From Mucilaginibacter terrigena (GTDB taxonomy: Bacteria > Bacteroidota > Bacteroidia > Sphingobacteriales > Sphingobacteriaceae): a stretch of DNA of 64,000 nt. Where the stretch lies: NCBI RefSeq assembly GCF_004168255.1, contig NZ_SEWG01000003.1, forward strand, positions 496,001 to 560,000, read 5' to 3'. The notes under the pieces were generated by a model. That model was given only the letters and a program-made list of their open reading frames with translations. It was not told the origin of the DNA and ran no database searches. Of the stretch, positions 7,926 through 15,284 are shown in pieces. The first letter of the stretch is position 1. The number at the start of each line of letters is the position of its first letter. The translations under genes and the position numbers were made by a program.

Positions 7926-8398
7926 ATGAAACGAATCTTACCCTTATTGCTATTCATTATCGCCTTGGCATGTTCTTGTAAGAAAGACAGTTCGGACAAC
8001 ACTATTAAATTAAATCTGACGATATAGTTGGACAGTACACCTTAATACAGTGGTCGGAAATAGGCGATGATAATGCCGTTATTGCAACTACTACCAGCGC
8101 TGACGCTCCGTGTATGAGCAACCTTAAATTTACGTTAAATGCAGACCATACCACAAAATCGGTTTACACCGGGGCCGAGGTTTGTTACCTTTATTATAAT
8201 TCGCCATTTGATAATACCTCAATTGGGGCGGAAACAACAGCAAACAAATGGAATGTAGTGAATAGCGATTTGCAGCTCACAAATAACGTTAATGCAAAGA
8301 TTGAACATTTTGCCGTTACCAAAAAAGACGGAAAAATCCTGTTATCTCATACAATTGATTTTCCGCATAAATATACATTTGTTTATAGTAAAGAATAG
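7926..8398 (+). pseudogene. Small lipoprotein gene with an apparent one-base deletion
   Basis: The ATG at 7926 opens MKRILPLLLFIIALACSCKK, a lipoprotein signal with a lipobox cysteine, but this frame stops at TAG (8025-8027). Another frame continues from about 8009 (IKSDDIVGQYTLIQWSEIGD) to the stop at 8398 without interruption. That gives an exported protein of about 155 residues resembling the lipocalin-like small lipoproteins of Bacteroidetes (GxYxLxxW... pattern). The switch falls inside attaaattaaatc, and one additional base there would restore a single ORF. Either a decayed gene or a base missing from the assembly. An internal ATG at 8114 gives a 94-residue fragment with no signal. Confidence 0.7.
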
Positions 8399-8436
8399 TT
8401 ACCCATACTTTCCCCGTAAGTTGATAAAGGCATATA

Positions 8437-8467
8437 AAAAAGACCGGCTTGCTGAGGCTGGTCTTTT
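8437..8467. terminator. Terminator between the lipoprotein gene and the response regulator
   Basis: AAAAGACCGGC pairs with GCTGGTCTTTT with one mismatch, followed by ATTTTT. It has T-rich flanks on both sides, so it can serve both convergent genes. Confidence 0.7.
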
Positions 8468-8534
8468 ATTTTTAGTAGGGTATATCATATTTAACCTGGT
8501 GATCAATCACCAGGTTGGTGTAATCCAAAATAAA

Positions 8535-8969
8535 TCAATTATATCTTCTCTTGTCGGTAGGGTTTTGAAGGCCCCTCGCTATCTCTGCCAGGTACACTTC
8601 GTCAATCGGTTTTAAAAGATAATCGGCAATAAGCGGGTTGCTTTTAGCACGCTTAATATCGTTCAAATCAACAGATGAGCTGATGTTATAAATTGCGATA
8701 TTTTTTCCCAGTTGAGATTTTATTTCCTCAAAAGCTGCGTTAAATTCCCAGCCGTTCATCACCGGCATGTTAATATCTACAAATAAAACATCGGGTAAAT
8801 GGTTGCTATTTTGGGGGTCTGTTAAGTAGTCCATGGCTTCTTTGCCATTGCTAAAATGCAGTATCTGGTCAAATAAGCCCTTTATTACTGTTAATTTCTT
8901 AAAACCGTAAGTAAAAATTTCATCATCATCAACAATTCCTGCGGTCACAATTTTGTTTTCGGTATTCAT
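8535..8969 (-). CDS. Single-domain response regulator (CheY-like)
   Basis: 144 residues consisting only of a receiver domain. Acidic pocket Asp14-Asp15-Asp16, phospho-acceptor Asp65 in VLFVDINMPVMNG, the conserved Ser/Thr region near 97-99 and Lys120 in LLKP are all present. There is no output domain, so it probably acts by protein contact. It starts 13 bp after the stop of the upstream histidine kinase on the same strand and is very likely its partner. Confidence 0.9.
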   Translation of the reverse strand: MNTENKIVTAGIVDDDEIFTYGFKKLTVIKGLFDQILHFSNGKEAMDYLTDPQNSNHLPDVLFVDINMPVMNGWEFNAAFEEIKSQLGKNIAIYNISSSVDLNDIKRAKSNPLIADYLLKPIDEVYLAEIARGLQNPTDKRRYN

Positions 8970-8982
8970 TTAATGGTATTGA

Positions 8983-10464
8983 TTATACCAGCTTCACTGT
9001 AAATTTTGTGCCAACATTTACAGTGCTGTCTACCTGTATGCTTCCGCCCAGGGCTTCTACCTGGTTACGGGTGATGAAAAGGCCTATTCCTTTGGAGTCG
9101 GAATTTTGGTGGAAGGTTTTATACATGCCAAAAAGATCCTCGCCGTGGCGTTTAAGATCAATGCCGATGCCGTTATCTTCAAATACCAGGTAAATTTCGT
9201 TCCCTACTTTTTGGGTAAAGCAGTTGATTACAGGTTGGCGGTTAGGATGTTTATATTTTAAGGCGTTGGTTAGCAGGTTCTGAAAGATGCTATCCAGGTA
9301 AGCCGGGATATAATCTATCTGCGGGCAGTCGGTAAAATCGGTAGTGATTTTTGCATCTGCCGCAACAATATTGGTGCGCAGGGCCGATGCCACATTTTCA
9401 AATATGGTTTCAAAATCAACAACCTTACGCTCTTTGCTAATTTCTGATTGTATCTTAACGATCTCGTCCAAATGCCCCATGGTGGCGCTCAGGCTTTCGC
9501 TGATGGTTTTAATGTGCGAGAAGATCTCCGTACGGTCGTCCTTCAGCGGCGATTCTTCAAACAAATTCACCATAAACTTTAGATTACCCGCGTGCGAGCG
9601 CAGGTTATGCGATACGATGTAAGCGAAATTTTGCAGGCGCTTGTTCTGGTCGTCTAACAAATTGATAGACGATTGCAGGGTGATACCCTTCTTTTTTATG
9701 CTGTCGATATCCTGGAAAATGCCGCGCAGTGTGATACACCTGCCATAATTATCAAGCACGGGCACACCTTTAGACCGTACCCATATCACATTATTTTTGG
9801 CGGTTTTAAATAAAACCTCAACATCATAAGGCTTGCAGTACTTTATCCCGTTTTCGATGGCGTTTGTAAGCACCTGGCGGTATTGCGGCTCAAAAAAGCT
9901 GATGGCTTCTTCCACGCTCATTTTAACCTGCGCATCAAGCTCAAAAATATCAAACATCTCTTTCGAGAACTTTAGCGACATGGTGGCGGCGTCAATTTCC
10001 CAGCTGCCGATTTTTGCTATACGGCCAATTTCCGCGCTTTTAAATTCATTCTCGGCTATTTTTATCTCGCTAACTTTAAGGGCGTTGATATTGGTAAGCA
10101 CGCCATAAATGACCGGGCCATCGGCGGCATCGTGCTTTTGAGTGGTGCTTTCAAACCACTGGTAGCCATTTTGTTTTGTAAGCAGCCTGATATGTGCAAC
10201 CGGCGAACCGCCCTGCCTTGGGTGATAGGTGGCTTTTAAAAAAGCATCTTTATCGTGGTAATAAAGTAAATGTTCAAAAAAGTAATTGTAGGAGCATTCT
10301 ATCTCGCCGGGCGCATAACCCAGCGCAGTATAAAACCCCGGCGACCATTTTACCTGTTTGGTGTCGGTATTGTATTCCCAAATGCCTAAATGTATATGAT
10401 CAATTATACGCGCAATATGAGCTATGCTTTCGCCAGAAAACTTATGACCGTCAGAAAAACTCAT
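8983..10464 (-). CDS. PAS-domain sensor histidine kinase
   Basis: 493 residues without membrane helices, so a cytoplasmic sensor. Two PAS/PAC domains (about 15-130 and 140-255) precede a HisKA domain with His286 in IVSHNLRSHAGNL and an HATPase_c domain: N-box FQNLLTNALKYK, G1 box EDNGIGID, G2 box GIGLFITRN. The SHNLRxH dimerisation box is typical of Bacteroidetes PAS kinases. It is co-transcribed with the downstream single-domain regulator. The ligand or signal is unknown. Confidence 0.92.
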   Translation of the reverse strand: MSFSDGHKFSGESIAHIARIIDHIHLGIWEYNTDTKQVKWSPGFYTALGYAPGEIECSYNYFFEHLLYYHDKDAFLKATYHPRQGGSPVAHIRLLTKQNGYQWFESTTQKHDAADGPVIYGVLTNINALKVSEIKIAENEFKSAEIGRIAKIGSWEIDAATMSLKFSKEMFDIFELDAQVKMSVEEAISFFEPQYRQVLTNAIENGIKYCKPYDVEVLFKTAKNNVIWVRSKGVPVLDNYGRCITLRGIFQDIDSIKKKGITLQSSINLLDDQNKRLQNFAYIVSHNLRSHAGNLKFMVNLFEESPLKDDRTEIFSHIKTISESLSATMGHLDEIVKIQSEISKERKVVDFETIFENVASALRTNIVAADAKITTDFTDCPQIDYIPAYLDSIFQNLLTNALKYKHPNRQPVINCFTQKVGNEIYLVFEDNGIGIDLKRHGEDLFGMYKTFHQNSDSKGIGLFITRNQVEALGGSIQVDSTVNVGTKFTVKLV

Positions 10465-10846
10465 TTCACACTTTAATCACTAATCTATTAATTACCCCCA
10501 AGGCCTAATAAAACACATGCCAAACCTGTAAATATATATTAATTACAACCCAGCGTTGTTATAAAAATAGACCGGCTTACCATTATTAAATTTATATGAT
10601 GCTGAAAATTACACCATTATAAACAATGTAAGGGTCTTATACGGTTATTTGGCCGTAGGGTTATTAAATTTTGGCGGATAAAAATAGTATAATATTTCAC
10701 GAAATAATATTATAACCGCAAAGAAATATTATTGCCTGTAATGTTGGGGTATGTTGTTGTAGTATTGCGCCTATTAACAATGCCGAAAAGGCCTTTTGGG
10801 CCGCATGTTATTAAAATTATTATATTTACGTCACCAATTTCAACGT
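10465..10846. other. AT-rich divergent intergenic region
   Basis: 382 bp between the divergent histidine kinase and the glycosidase, so it must hold two promoters. The only structure I see is an imperfect inverted repeat near 10686-10715 (TATAATATT ... AATATTATA around TCACGAAAT). I find no convincing ORF and no exact TTTG/TAnnTTTG pair. Confidence 0.4.
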
Positions 10847-11914
10847 ATGAAAACCCACCTTTATAAATTTTTAACAGCGCTTTTTATATTATTAACCTTA
10901 AACGCCACGGCGCAAAAAGCACCCGCCGGCAAAGTTTGGCCAATTGCAAAAGCCAATACTTGGTATGCCCAATACAAGTGGATGAGCGGTGCCGATTTCA
11001 TCCCCAGCACGGCTATTAACCAGTTAGAGATGTGGCAGGCTGCAACATTCGACCCAACAACTATCGACAGGGAACTGGGCTATGCCGAAGGGATCGGTTT
11101 TAATACTATGCGCGTATTTTTATACAGCCTTGCCTGGCAGCAGGATAAGGCCGGGTTTAAAAAGCGTATCAACCAGTATCTTACCATAGCAGATAAACAC
11201 CATATTAAAACCATGTTTGTGTTTTTTGACGATTGCTGGAACGCCGGTGCAAAAATTGGTTTGCAACCTGTGCCAAAAGTAGGCATCCATAACTCGGGCT
11301 GGCTGCAGGACCCGGGTAACCGCCTTAACAACACCGGTGAAACTGCCATGCTGCAGGCATACGTTACCGATATACTTACCACGTTTAAGCACGATAAACG
11401 CATCCTGTTGTGGGACCTTTATAACGAACCGGGCAACTCGGGTAAAAAGGCGGCATCGTTGGATCTGTTGAAAAAGGTATTTACCTGGGCCCGTGCTGTT
11501 AATCCCGATCAGCCACTATCAGTAGGCCTTTGGGATTGGAGCTTTGAAAAGCTGAACAGTTACCAGGCGCTAAACTCAGATATTATTACTTACCACGATT
11601 ATACAGATGAGGCTTCGCATTTAAAAACCATACAGATGCTGAAAACGCATGGCAGGCCGCTTATTTGCACCGAGTACATGGCCCGTACCCGTGGCAGCAA
11701 ATTTGCCAACGTAATGCCGATGCTGAAGAAGGAAAACGTAGGCGCCCTTAACTGGGGCTTTGTGATGGGTAAAACCAATACCATTTACGCCTGGGACAAC
11801 CCTATGCCCGATGGCAGCGAACCAAAGGAATGGTTCCACGATATTTTCCGCAAGGATGGTACGCCCTATAGGGCCGAGGAAGTGGAGCTGATCAAAAAGA
11901 TGAACGGGAAATAA
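10847..11914 (+). CDS. Secreted glycoside hydrolase, clan GH-A (GH5-like, cellulase/mannanase type)
   Basis: 355 residues from the ATG at 10847, chosen because it begins directly with an export signal (MKTHLYKFLTALFILLTL, then NATAQ). An upstream in-frame ATG at 10796 would bury the signal. A TIM-barrel follows, with the GH-A acid/base Glu194 in WDLYNEPG and the likely nucleophile Glu276 in ICTEYMAR; a conserved WDWSFE lies between. The length fits a single catalytic domain. Exact substrate (beta-1,4-glucan, mannan or other) is not readable. It stands alone, away from the PUL at 43-55 kb. A perfect hairpin lies about 80 bp downstream. Confidence 0.85.
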   Translation: MKTHLYKFLTALFILLTLNATAQKAPAGKVWPIAKANTWYAQYKWMSGADFIPSTAINQLEMWQAATFDPTTIDRELGYAEGIGFNTMRVFLYSLAWQQDKAGFKKRINQYLTIADKHHIKTMFVFFDDCWNAGAKIGLQPVPKVGIHNSGWLQDPGNRLNNTGETAMLQAYVTDILTTFKHDKRILLWDLYNEPGNSGKKAASLDLLKKVFTWARAVNPDQPLSVGLWDWSFEKLNSYQALNSDIITYHDYTDEASHLKTIQMLKTHGRPLICTEYMARTRGSKFANVMPMLKKENVGALNWGFVMGKTNTIYAWDNPMPDGSEPKEWFHDIFRKDGTPYRAEEVELIKKMNGK

Positions 11915-11992
11915 CAAGTGCAGGCTTGGGCTTTTATCCGCCCTTACATCCTGTTAATCCTTTAATCAGGAAGATCATGGTCTAAACAATAG

Positions 11993-12012
11993 CGATGGGT
12001 TTATACCCATCG
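11993..12012. repeat. Perfect 8-bp hairpin in the spacer after the glycosidase
   Basis: CGATGGGT, TTAT, ACCCATCG: a perfect stem with a four-base loop and no T tract. Upstream lies CCTGTTAATCCTTTAATCAG, a phrase resembling dispersed intergenic repeats of Bacteroidetes. It may be a terminator or a repeat element. Confidence 0.45.
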
Positions 12013-12122
12013 ACACCTAAGAACTGAGGTTATTTAATATTTTTTTCTTCCTGAAATTCAGTTAATTAAACCAAAAACTAAAAATAACTTACAAAGTCTA
12101 TAGGAATTATAGAATTAATATC

Positions 12123-12130
12123 TACTTTTG
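12123..12130 (+). promoter_or_regulatory. -7 element of the riboswitch transcript
   Basis: TACTTTTG, an exact TAnnTTTG match, ends 27 bp upstream of the SAM-I aptamer. This is a sensible distance for a start site around 12137. I see no good -33 TTTG. Confidence 0.5.
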
Positions 12131-12157
12131 TGATGTAATCGTTCTTTAAATATTATA

Positions 12158-12273
12158 CTTATCCAGAAAGACAGAGGGAAAGGCCCTATGATGTCTTAGC
12201 AACCTGTACGGCTTTTAAGCTTGTGTAAGGTGCTAATTCCTGCTTCGCTGCACACTATGCGGAGACAGATAAG
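12158..12273 (+). promoter_or_regulatory. SAM-I (S-box) riboswitch aptamer
   Basis: The 116-nt segment has P1 strands CTTATC (12158-12163) and GATAAG (12268-12273), the core phrase AGGGAAAGGCCCTATGA, then TTAGCAACCT, a P3 hairpin, GGTGCTAATTCCTGC and a P4 hairpin ahead of GAGACAGATAAG. These are the conserved S-box elements in order, with only minor departures. SAM-I aptamers bind S-adenosylmethionine and usually lower expression of downstream genes. Here the next gene is a peroxiredoxin, not a methionine gene, and 147 nt of leader with its own structure separate them. Confidence 0.92.
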
Positions 12274-12290
12274 CTGATTTAAAAGACCAC

Positions 12291-12311
12291 CATGTTTTGT
12301 TATAAAACATG
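12291..12311 (+). promoter_or_regulatory. Hairpin downstream of the riboswitch, enclosing an ATG
   Basis: CATGTTTT, a five-base loop, AAAACATG: a perfect 8-bp stem whose 5' arm contains the start codon of the small Cys-rich ORF. No U tract follows, so it does not look like an intrinsic terminator. It may be part of a translational expression platform. Confidence 0.45.
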
Positions 12312-12393
12312 CTCTTGCATCTGCCGGCATCCCTCAAATATTTCCTGTATAAGTTTTTTGAAACTATTTAATTATAGCTTTATTGCTATGTAA
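12292..12393 (+). CDS. Possible Cys-rich leader peptide (33 codons)
   Basis: Between the SAM-I aptamer and the peroxiredoxin gene an ATG opens a 33-codon frame starting MFCYKTCSCICRHPSNISC. Five of the first 19 codons encode Cys. It ends at TAA 12391-12393, 27 bp before the peroxiredoxin ATG. There is no recognisable ribosome binding site, which is common in this phylum. It may be a regulatory leader that senses charged tRNA-Cys, or a chance frame; only the reading frame itself is seen. Confidence 0.3.
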   Translation: MFCYKTCSCICRHPSNISCISFLKLFNYSFIAM

Positions 12394-12420
12394 TTAATAT
12401 CAACTTAAAACTTTAAAAAC

Positions 12421-13056
12421 ATGAGTTTACGAATTGGCGACGATGCCCCGAATTTTAAAGCCCAGACATCAGCGGGCGAAATTGATTTTTACGAATACCT
12501 GGGCGATAGCTGGGGCGTGCTTTTCTCGCACCCGGCCGATTATACACCCGTTTGCACCACCGAACTTGGCAAAACCGCCGCGCTTAAAGATGAATTTGCA
12601 AAACGTAATGTAAAGGTGATAGCCTTAAGTACCGATAACGTAGAATCGCACAAGGGCTGGATAAAAGATATCAACGAAACGCAGGATGTGGAAGTTACCT
12701 TCCCGATAATAGGCGACGAAAGCCGCGAGATCTCGCAGGCTTACGATATGATCCATCCTAATGCATCGCTAACAGCTACCGTGCGCTCGCTGTTTGTGAT
12801 AGGCCCCGATAAAAAAATAAAACTGATCATCAGCTACCCGGCATCAACCGGCAGGAATTTCCAGGAGATATTAAGGGTGATAGACAGCCTGCAGCTAACC
12901 GCTTATCATAGCGTTGCTACCCCGGCCGATTGGAAAGACGGCGAAGACGTGGTGGTATTGCCATCCATAAAAACAGAGGATATCCCCGCCAGGTTCCCTA
13001 AAGGATTTACCGAGGTTAAACCATATTTAAGGTTAACCCCGCAGCCCAACAAATAA
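12421..13056 (+). CDS. 1-Cys peroxiredoxin (Prx6-like, AhpC/TSA family)
   Basis: 211 residues. The peroxidatic site is HPADYTPVCTTELG with Cys45, and it is the only cysteine in the protein, so this is a 1-Cys enzyme of the Prx6 group, which also has the long C-terminal domain seen here (to PYLRLTPQPNK). It reduces hydroperoxides using an external thiol; no signal peptide, so cytoplasmic. It is the first full gene behind the SAM-I riboswitch, and tRNA-Cys follows 13 bp after its stop ahead of one strong terminator, so the three probably share a transcript. Confidence 0.93.
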   Translation: MSLRIGDDAPNFKAQTSAGEIDFYEYLGDSWGVLFSHPADYTPVCTTELGKTAALKDEFAKRNVKVIALSTDNVESHKGWIKDINETQDVEVTFPIIGDESREISQAYDMIHPNASLTATVRSLFVIGPDKKIKLIISYPASTGRNFQEILRVIDSLQLTAYHSVATPADWKDGEDVVVLPSIKTEDIPARFPKGFTEVKPYLRLTPQPNK

Positions 13057-13069
13057 GGGCTAAAAATAA

Positions 13070-13140
13070 AGTCGCGTGGCCGAGAGGATAGGTGAGGGTC
13101 TGCAAAACCTTTGACGGTAGTTCGAATCTACCCGCGACGT
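13070..13140 (+). tRNA. tRNA-Cys (anticodon GCA)
   Basis: Cloverleaf: acceptor AGTCGCG (13070-13076) with CGCGACG (13133-13139), D arm GCCGAGAGGATAGGT, anticodon arm AGGGT-CTGCAAA-ACCTT with GCA, T arm GGTAG-TTCGAAT-CTACC, and discriminator T73, the base expected for tRNA-Cys. Six of seven acceptor pairs form; the first would be A1-G72, a mismatch. CCA is not encoded. No separate promoter is visible in the 13-bp gap after the peroxiredoxin gene. Confidence 0.93.
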
Positions 13141-13171
13141 CTAAACTATACTGACTGACTAATAATGACGG

Positions 13172-13205
13172 GGCGGTGGGCTGAGGAGCCCATCGCCTTT
13201 TTTTG
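13172..13205 (+). terminator. Strong intrinsic terminator after tRNA-Cys
   Basis: GGCGGTGGGCT, GAGG loop, AGCCCATCGCC (one G-T pair), then a run of T's. Confidence 0.9.
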
Positions 13206-13207
13206 TT

Positions 13208-13264
13208 AAGGCCTCTCCTCCAAGGGAGGCCTTTGGACCCGGCCCTCTCCAAAGGAGAGGGGGC
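13208..13264. repeat. Two GC-rich hairpins, probable dispersed intergenic repeat
   Basis: AAGGCCTC ... GAGGCCTT (13208-13233) and GCCCTCTCC AAA GGAGAGGGGGC (13242-13264) lie side by side directly after the terminator. A related phrase (TCCTTCGGAGAGGGCGGG) occurs at 15310-15330 inside the 3' end of the methyltransferase gene, suggesting a mobile or dispersed repeat family. Confidence 0.5.
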
Positions 13265-13391
13265 TAAGAAAAATCTTCACCTTTTTTTGCGCAGCAGAGA
13301 GGGGCGCGCACTTAATGCCGCGGGGGTGGGTAAAATATCGGGCGGAAAGATTTTCATACAACAATTCCATCAGTCGCTGTATATTTACATT

Positions 13392-14321
13392 ATGAGCAAT
13401 ACAACCCACCCCTGGCCAAAACTGGATTACCATTACCTGAAAGATACCCTTGCCACCGTACACATGTGGACACAGATGATAGGCAAGGTGCGCCTCAAAA
13501 AAATGCCATGGATAAACCATTCGTGGCAGGTTACCCTGTATGTAAGTTCAACGGGGCTAACTACCGGCAGCATTCCCTATAATGGTGGCGTGTTCCAGGT
13601 CGACCTTGATTTTATAGGCCATCAATTACACATTAGCACCAGCACCGGGGAAAAGATCTCGTCGGCATTAGGTGCCGAAACCGTGGCTGCTTTTTATCAC
13701 GAACTGACAGGTAACCTGAAAGCCGCAGGCATTGATGTAGAAATTTACGCCGTGCCTAACGAGGTTGACCCCGCTATACCTTTTGCCGATAACCAAACCC
13801 CGTGTACCTATAATGGCGATGTAATGCATAACCTGTGGCAGGCGCTCATCCGAATCCATAATGTTTTTACCGATTTCAGGGCCGGCTTTTTGGGCAAATG
13901 CAGCCCGGTCCATTTCTTTTGGGGTGCGTTTGATCTGGCGGTAACCCGCTTCAGCGGAAGGCCCGCGCCAAAGCATCCCGGCGGTGCGCCCAATATGCCC
14001 GATGATGTGATGCAGGAAGCCTACTCGCATGAGGTTAGCTCATGCGGCTTTTGGCCCGGCAGCGAAGCCTTCCCGCAGCCCGCATTCTATTCGTATTGCT
14101 ATCCAACCCCGCCCGATTTTGGCAAGCAGCAGGTAAGCCCGCCCGAAGCCTTTTACAGCCAGGAAATGGGCGAATACTTTTTGATGTACGAGATGGTGCA
14201 ACAGGCTGCCGATCCCGAAGAGGTGTTAATGCAGTTTTTGCAAACAACCTATAACGCGGCTGCGATAACGGGTAACTGGGATAAGGGTTTGGAAGGGGAT
14301 TTGCAGGGATTTAAGGCATGA
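13392..14321 (+). CDS. DUF5996 family protein
   Basis: 309 residues from the ATG at 13392; the frame is open upstream but that part lies in the repeat region. Recognisable family features are WPKLDYHYLKDTLATVHMWT at the N terminus, NHSWQVTLYVSSTGLTTG, HFFWGAFDLAVTRFSGR and SHEVSSCGFWPGSEAFPQPA. The family is widespread and uncharacterised. No signal peptide or membrane helix, so probably cytoplasmic. It is rich in Trp, His and Tyr in the conserved blocks, which could suggest an enzyme, but no reaction is known to me. Confidence 0.85.
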   Translation: MSNTTHPWPKLDYHYLKDTLATVHMWTQMIGKVRLKKMPWINHSWQVTLYVSSTGLTTGSIPYNGGVFQVDLDFIGHQLHISTSTGEKISSALGAETVAAFYHELTGNLKAAGIDVEIYAVPNEVDPAIPFADNQTPCTYNGDVMHNLWQALIRIHNVFTDFRAGFLGKCSPVHFFWGAFDLAVTRFSGRPAPKHPGGAPNMPDDVMQEAYSHEVSSCGFWPGSEAFPQPAFYSYCYPTPPDFGKQQVSPPEAFYSQEMGEYFLMYEMVQQAADPEEVLMQFLQTTYNAAAITGNWDKGLEGDLQGFKA

Positions 14322-14391
14322 AATAATATTTAAAAACGAAATAAACCATGGCGGCAGGGGGATGTCAAACAACGCATAAACCGAACCGTAT

Positions 14392-15264
14392 ATGAAAATT
14401 TTACCCTTTCCTTTTAAAAGACTGTTACTTACAGTTTCGCTGATATTTGTTGCCTGTACAGGGTATAGCCAAAGCATTATTTACACCAAAGATCAGCAAG
14501 GAAACCTGATAGCAGAAGACGACCGCGGATTTAAAAAGACATATAAAAGGGATATCGCCGGTAATATGGTTGTAGAGGACGAGCGCGGAAACCACATAGC
14601 CACGCTTACCAAAGACATTTATGGTAACGACGTAGAGGAATATGGTAATGGACGAAAAACGGTGTATGGGAAAGATGTTTTTGGCGATACAAATATAAAG
14701 GACGAACACGGCAAAACTATCGCCACCATTAAAAAGGATGTGTTTGGAAATTATACCGTAACCTATGCCGGTGGCGCAAGGAGAACTTATAAAACAAATA
14801 TTTTTGGTGATGAGTTTGTTGAAGATGGGTCGGTAAGGGCCACTGCTGCATATAACAAGGATATTTTTGGACACGATGTTGAAGGGTATGGTAATGGAAA
14901 AAACCGGATATATACCACCGATGTTTTTGGCAATAAAGTTATAAAGGATGAAAGAGGGACAACTATAGCCACCTATAAGAAGGATATTTTTGGAAACGAT
15001 GTTGAAGTTTATCGTGATGGGAAAATGAGGATTTATACCACTGATGTTTTCGGCAATAAAGTTATAAAGGACGAAAGAGGGGCAACTATTGCCACTTATA
15101 GAAAAGATATTTTTGGAAACGATGTAGAAGAGTATGGCGATGGGAAAAAGAAAGTCTACAAAAATGATGTCCTCGGCAATACCGTTATAGAGGACGAATC
15201 AGGAAAGACCATCGGCACTTACAAAAAAAATATTTTCGGGGATGTCATTTTTGAAGCCAAGTAA
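14392..15264 (+). CDS. Exported protein made of about 12 half-repeats with a DxFGN motif
   Basis: 290 residues with an export signal (MKILPFPFKRLLLTVSLIFV, ACTGYSQ) followed almost wholly by a repeat. The 41-residue unit alternates two 20-21 residue halves, one like TTDVFGNKVIKDERGTTIAT and one like KKDIFGNDVEVYRDGKMRIY. Twelve (D/N)(I/V)xG(N/D/H) turns can be counted from residue ~54 to the end. The pattern of short charged strands joined by FGN turns suggests a beta-solenoid or beta-hairpin stack, distantly reminiscent of YD/RHS repeats. There is no C-terminal domain or anchor. Family not recognised. It follows the DUF5996 gene by 70 bp. Confidence 0.85.
   Translation: MKILPFPFKRLLLTVSLIFVACTGYSQSIIYTKDQQGNLIAEDDRGFKKTYKRDIAGNMVVEDERGNHIATLTKDIYGNDVEEYGNGRKTVYGKDVFGDTNIKDEHGKTIATIKKDVFGNYTVTYAGGARRTYKTNIFGDEFVEDGSVRATAAYNKDIFGHDVEGYGNGKNRIYTTDVFGNKVIKDERGTTIATYKKDIFGNDVEVYRDGKMRIYTTDVFGNKVIKDERGATIATYRKDIFGNDVEEYGDGKKKVYKNDVLGNTVIEDESGKTIGTYKKNIFGDVIFEAK
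14908..15138 (+). repeat. Near-identical 123-bp tandem DNA repeat inside the repeat protein gene
   Basis: Copies beginning near 14910 and 15033 agree at most positions (shared phrases GGCAATAAAGTTATAAAGGA and GATATTTTTGGAAACGATGT). The period of 123 bp equals 41 codons. Such similarity at synonymous sites points to recent duplication or gene conversion. Confidence 0.75.
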
Positions 15265-15284
15265 TTTTTTGAAGCCAGTTATAG

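Noticed and set aside
12291-12311. Intrinsic terminator as the riboswitch expression platform
   Set aside because: The stem is only A/T plus two G-C pairs, and no U tract follows; it was recorded as a regulatory hairpin instead.
13203-13391. N-terminal extension of the DUF5996 protein
   Set aside because: The frame is open, but it crosses the GC-rich hairpin repeat and the family N terminus (WPKLDY) begins just after the ATG at 13392.
14908-15138. CRISPR-like or satellite repeat
   Set aside because: The 123-bp period is a multiple of three, stays in frame and encodes protein repeats; no spacers of regular size are present. There is no CRISPR array in the window.
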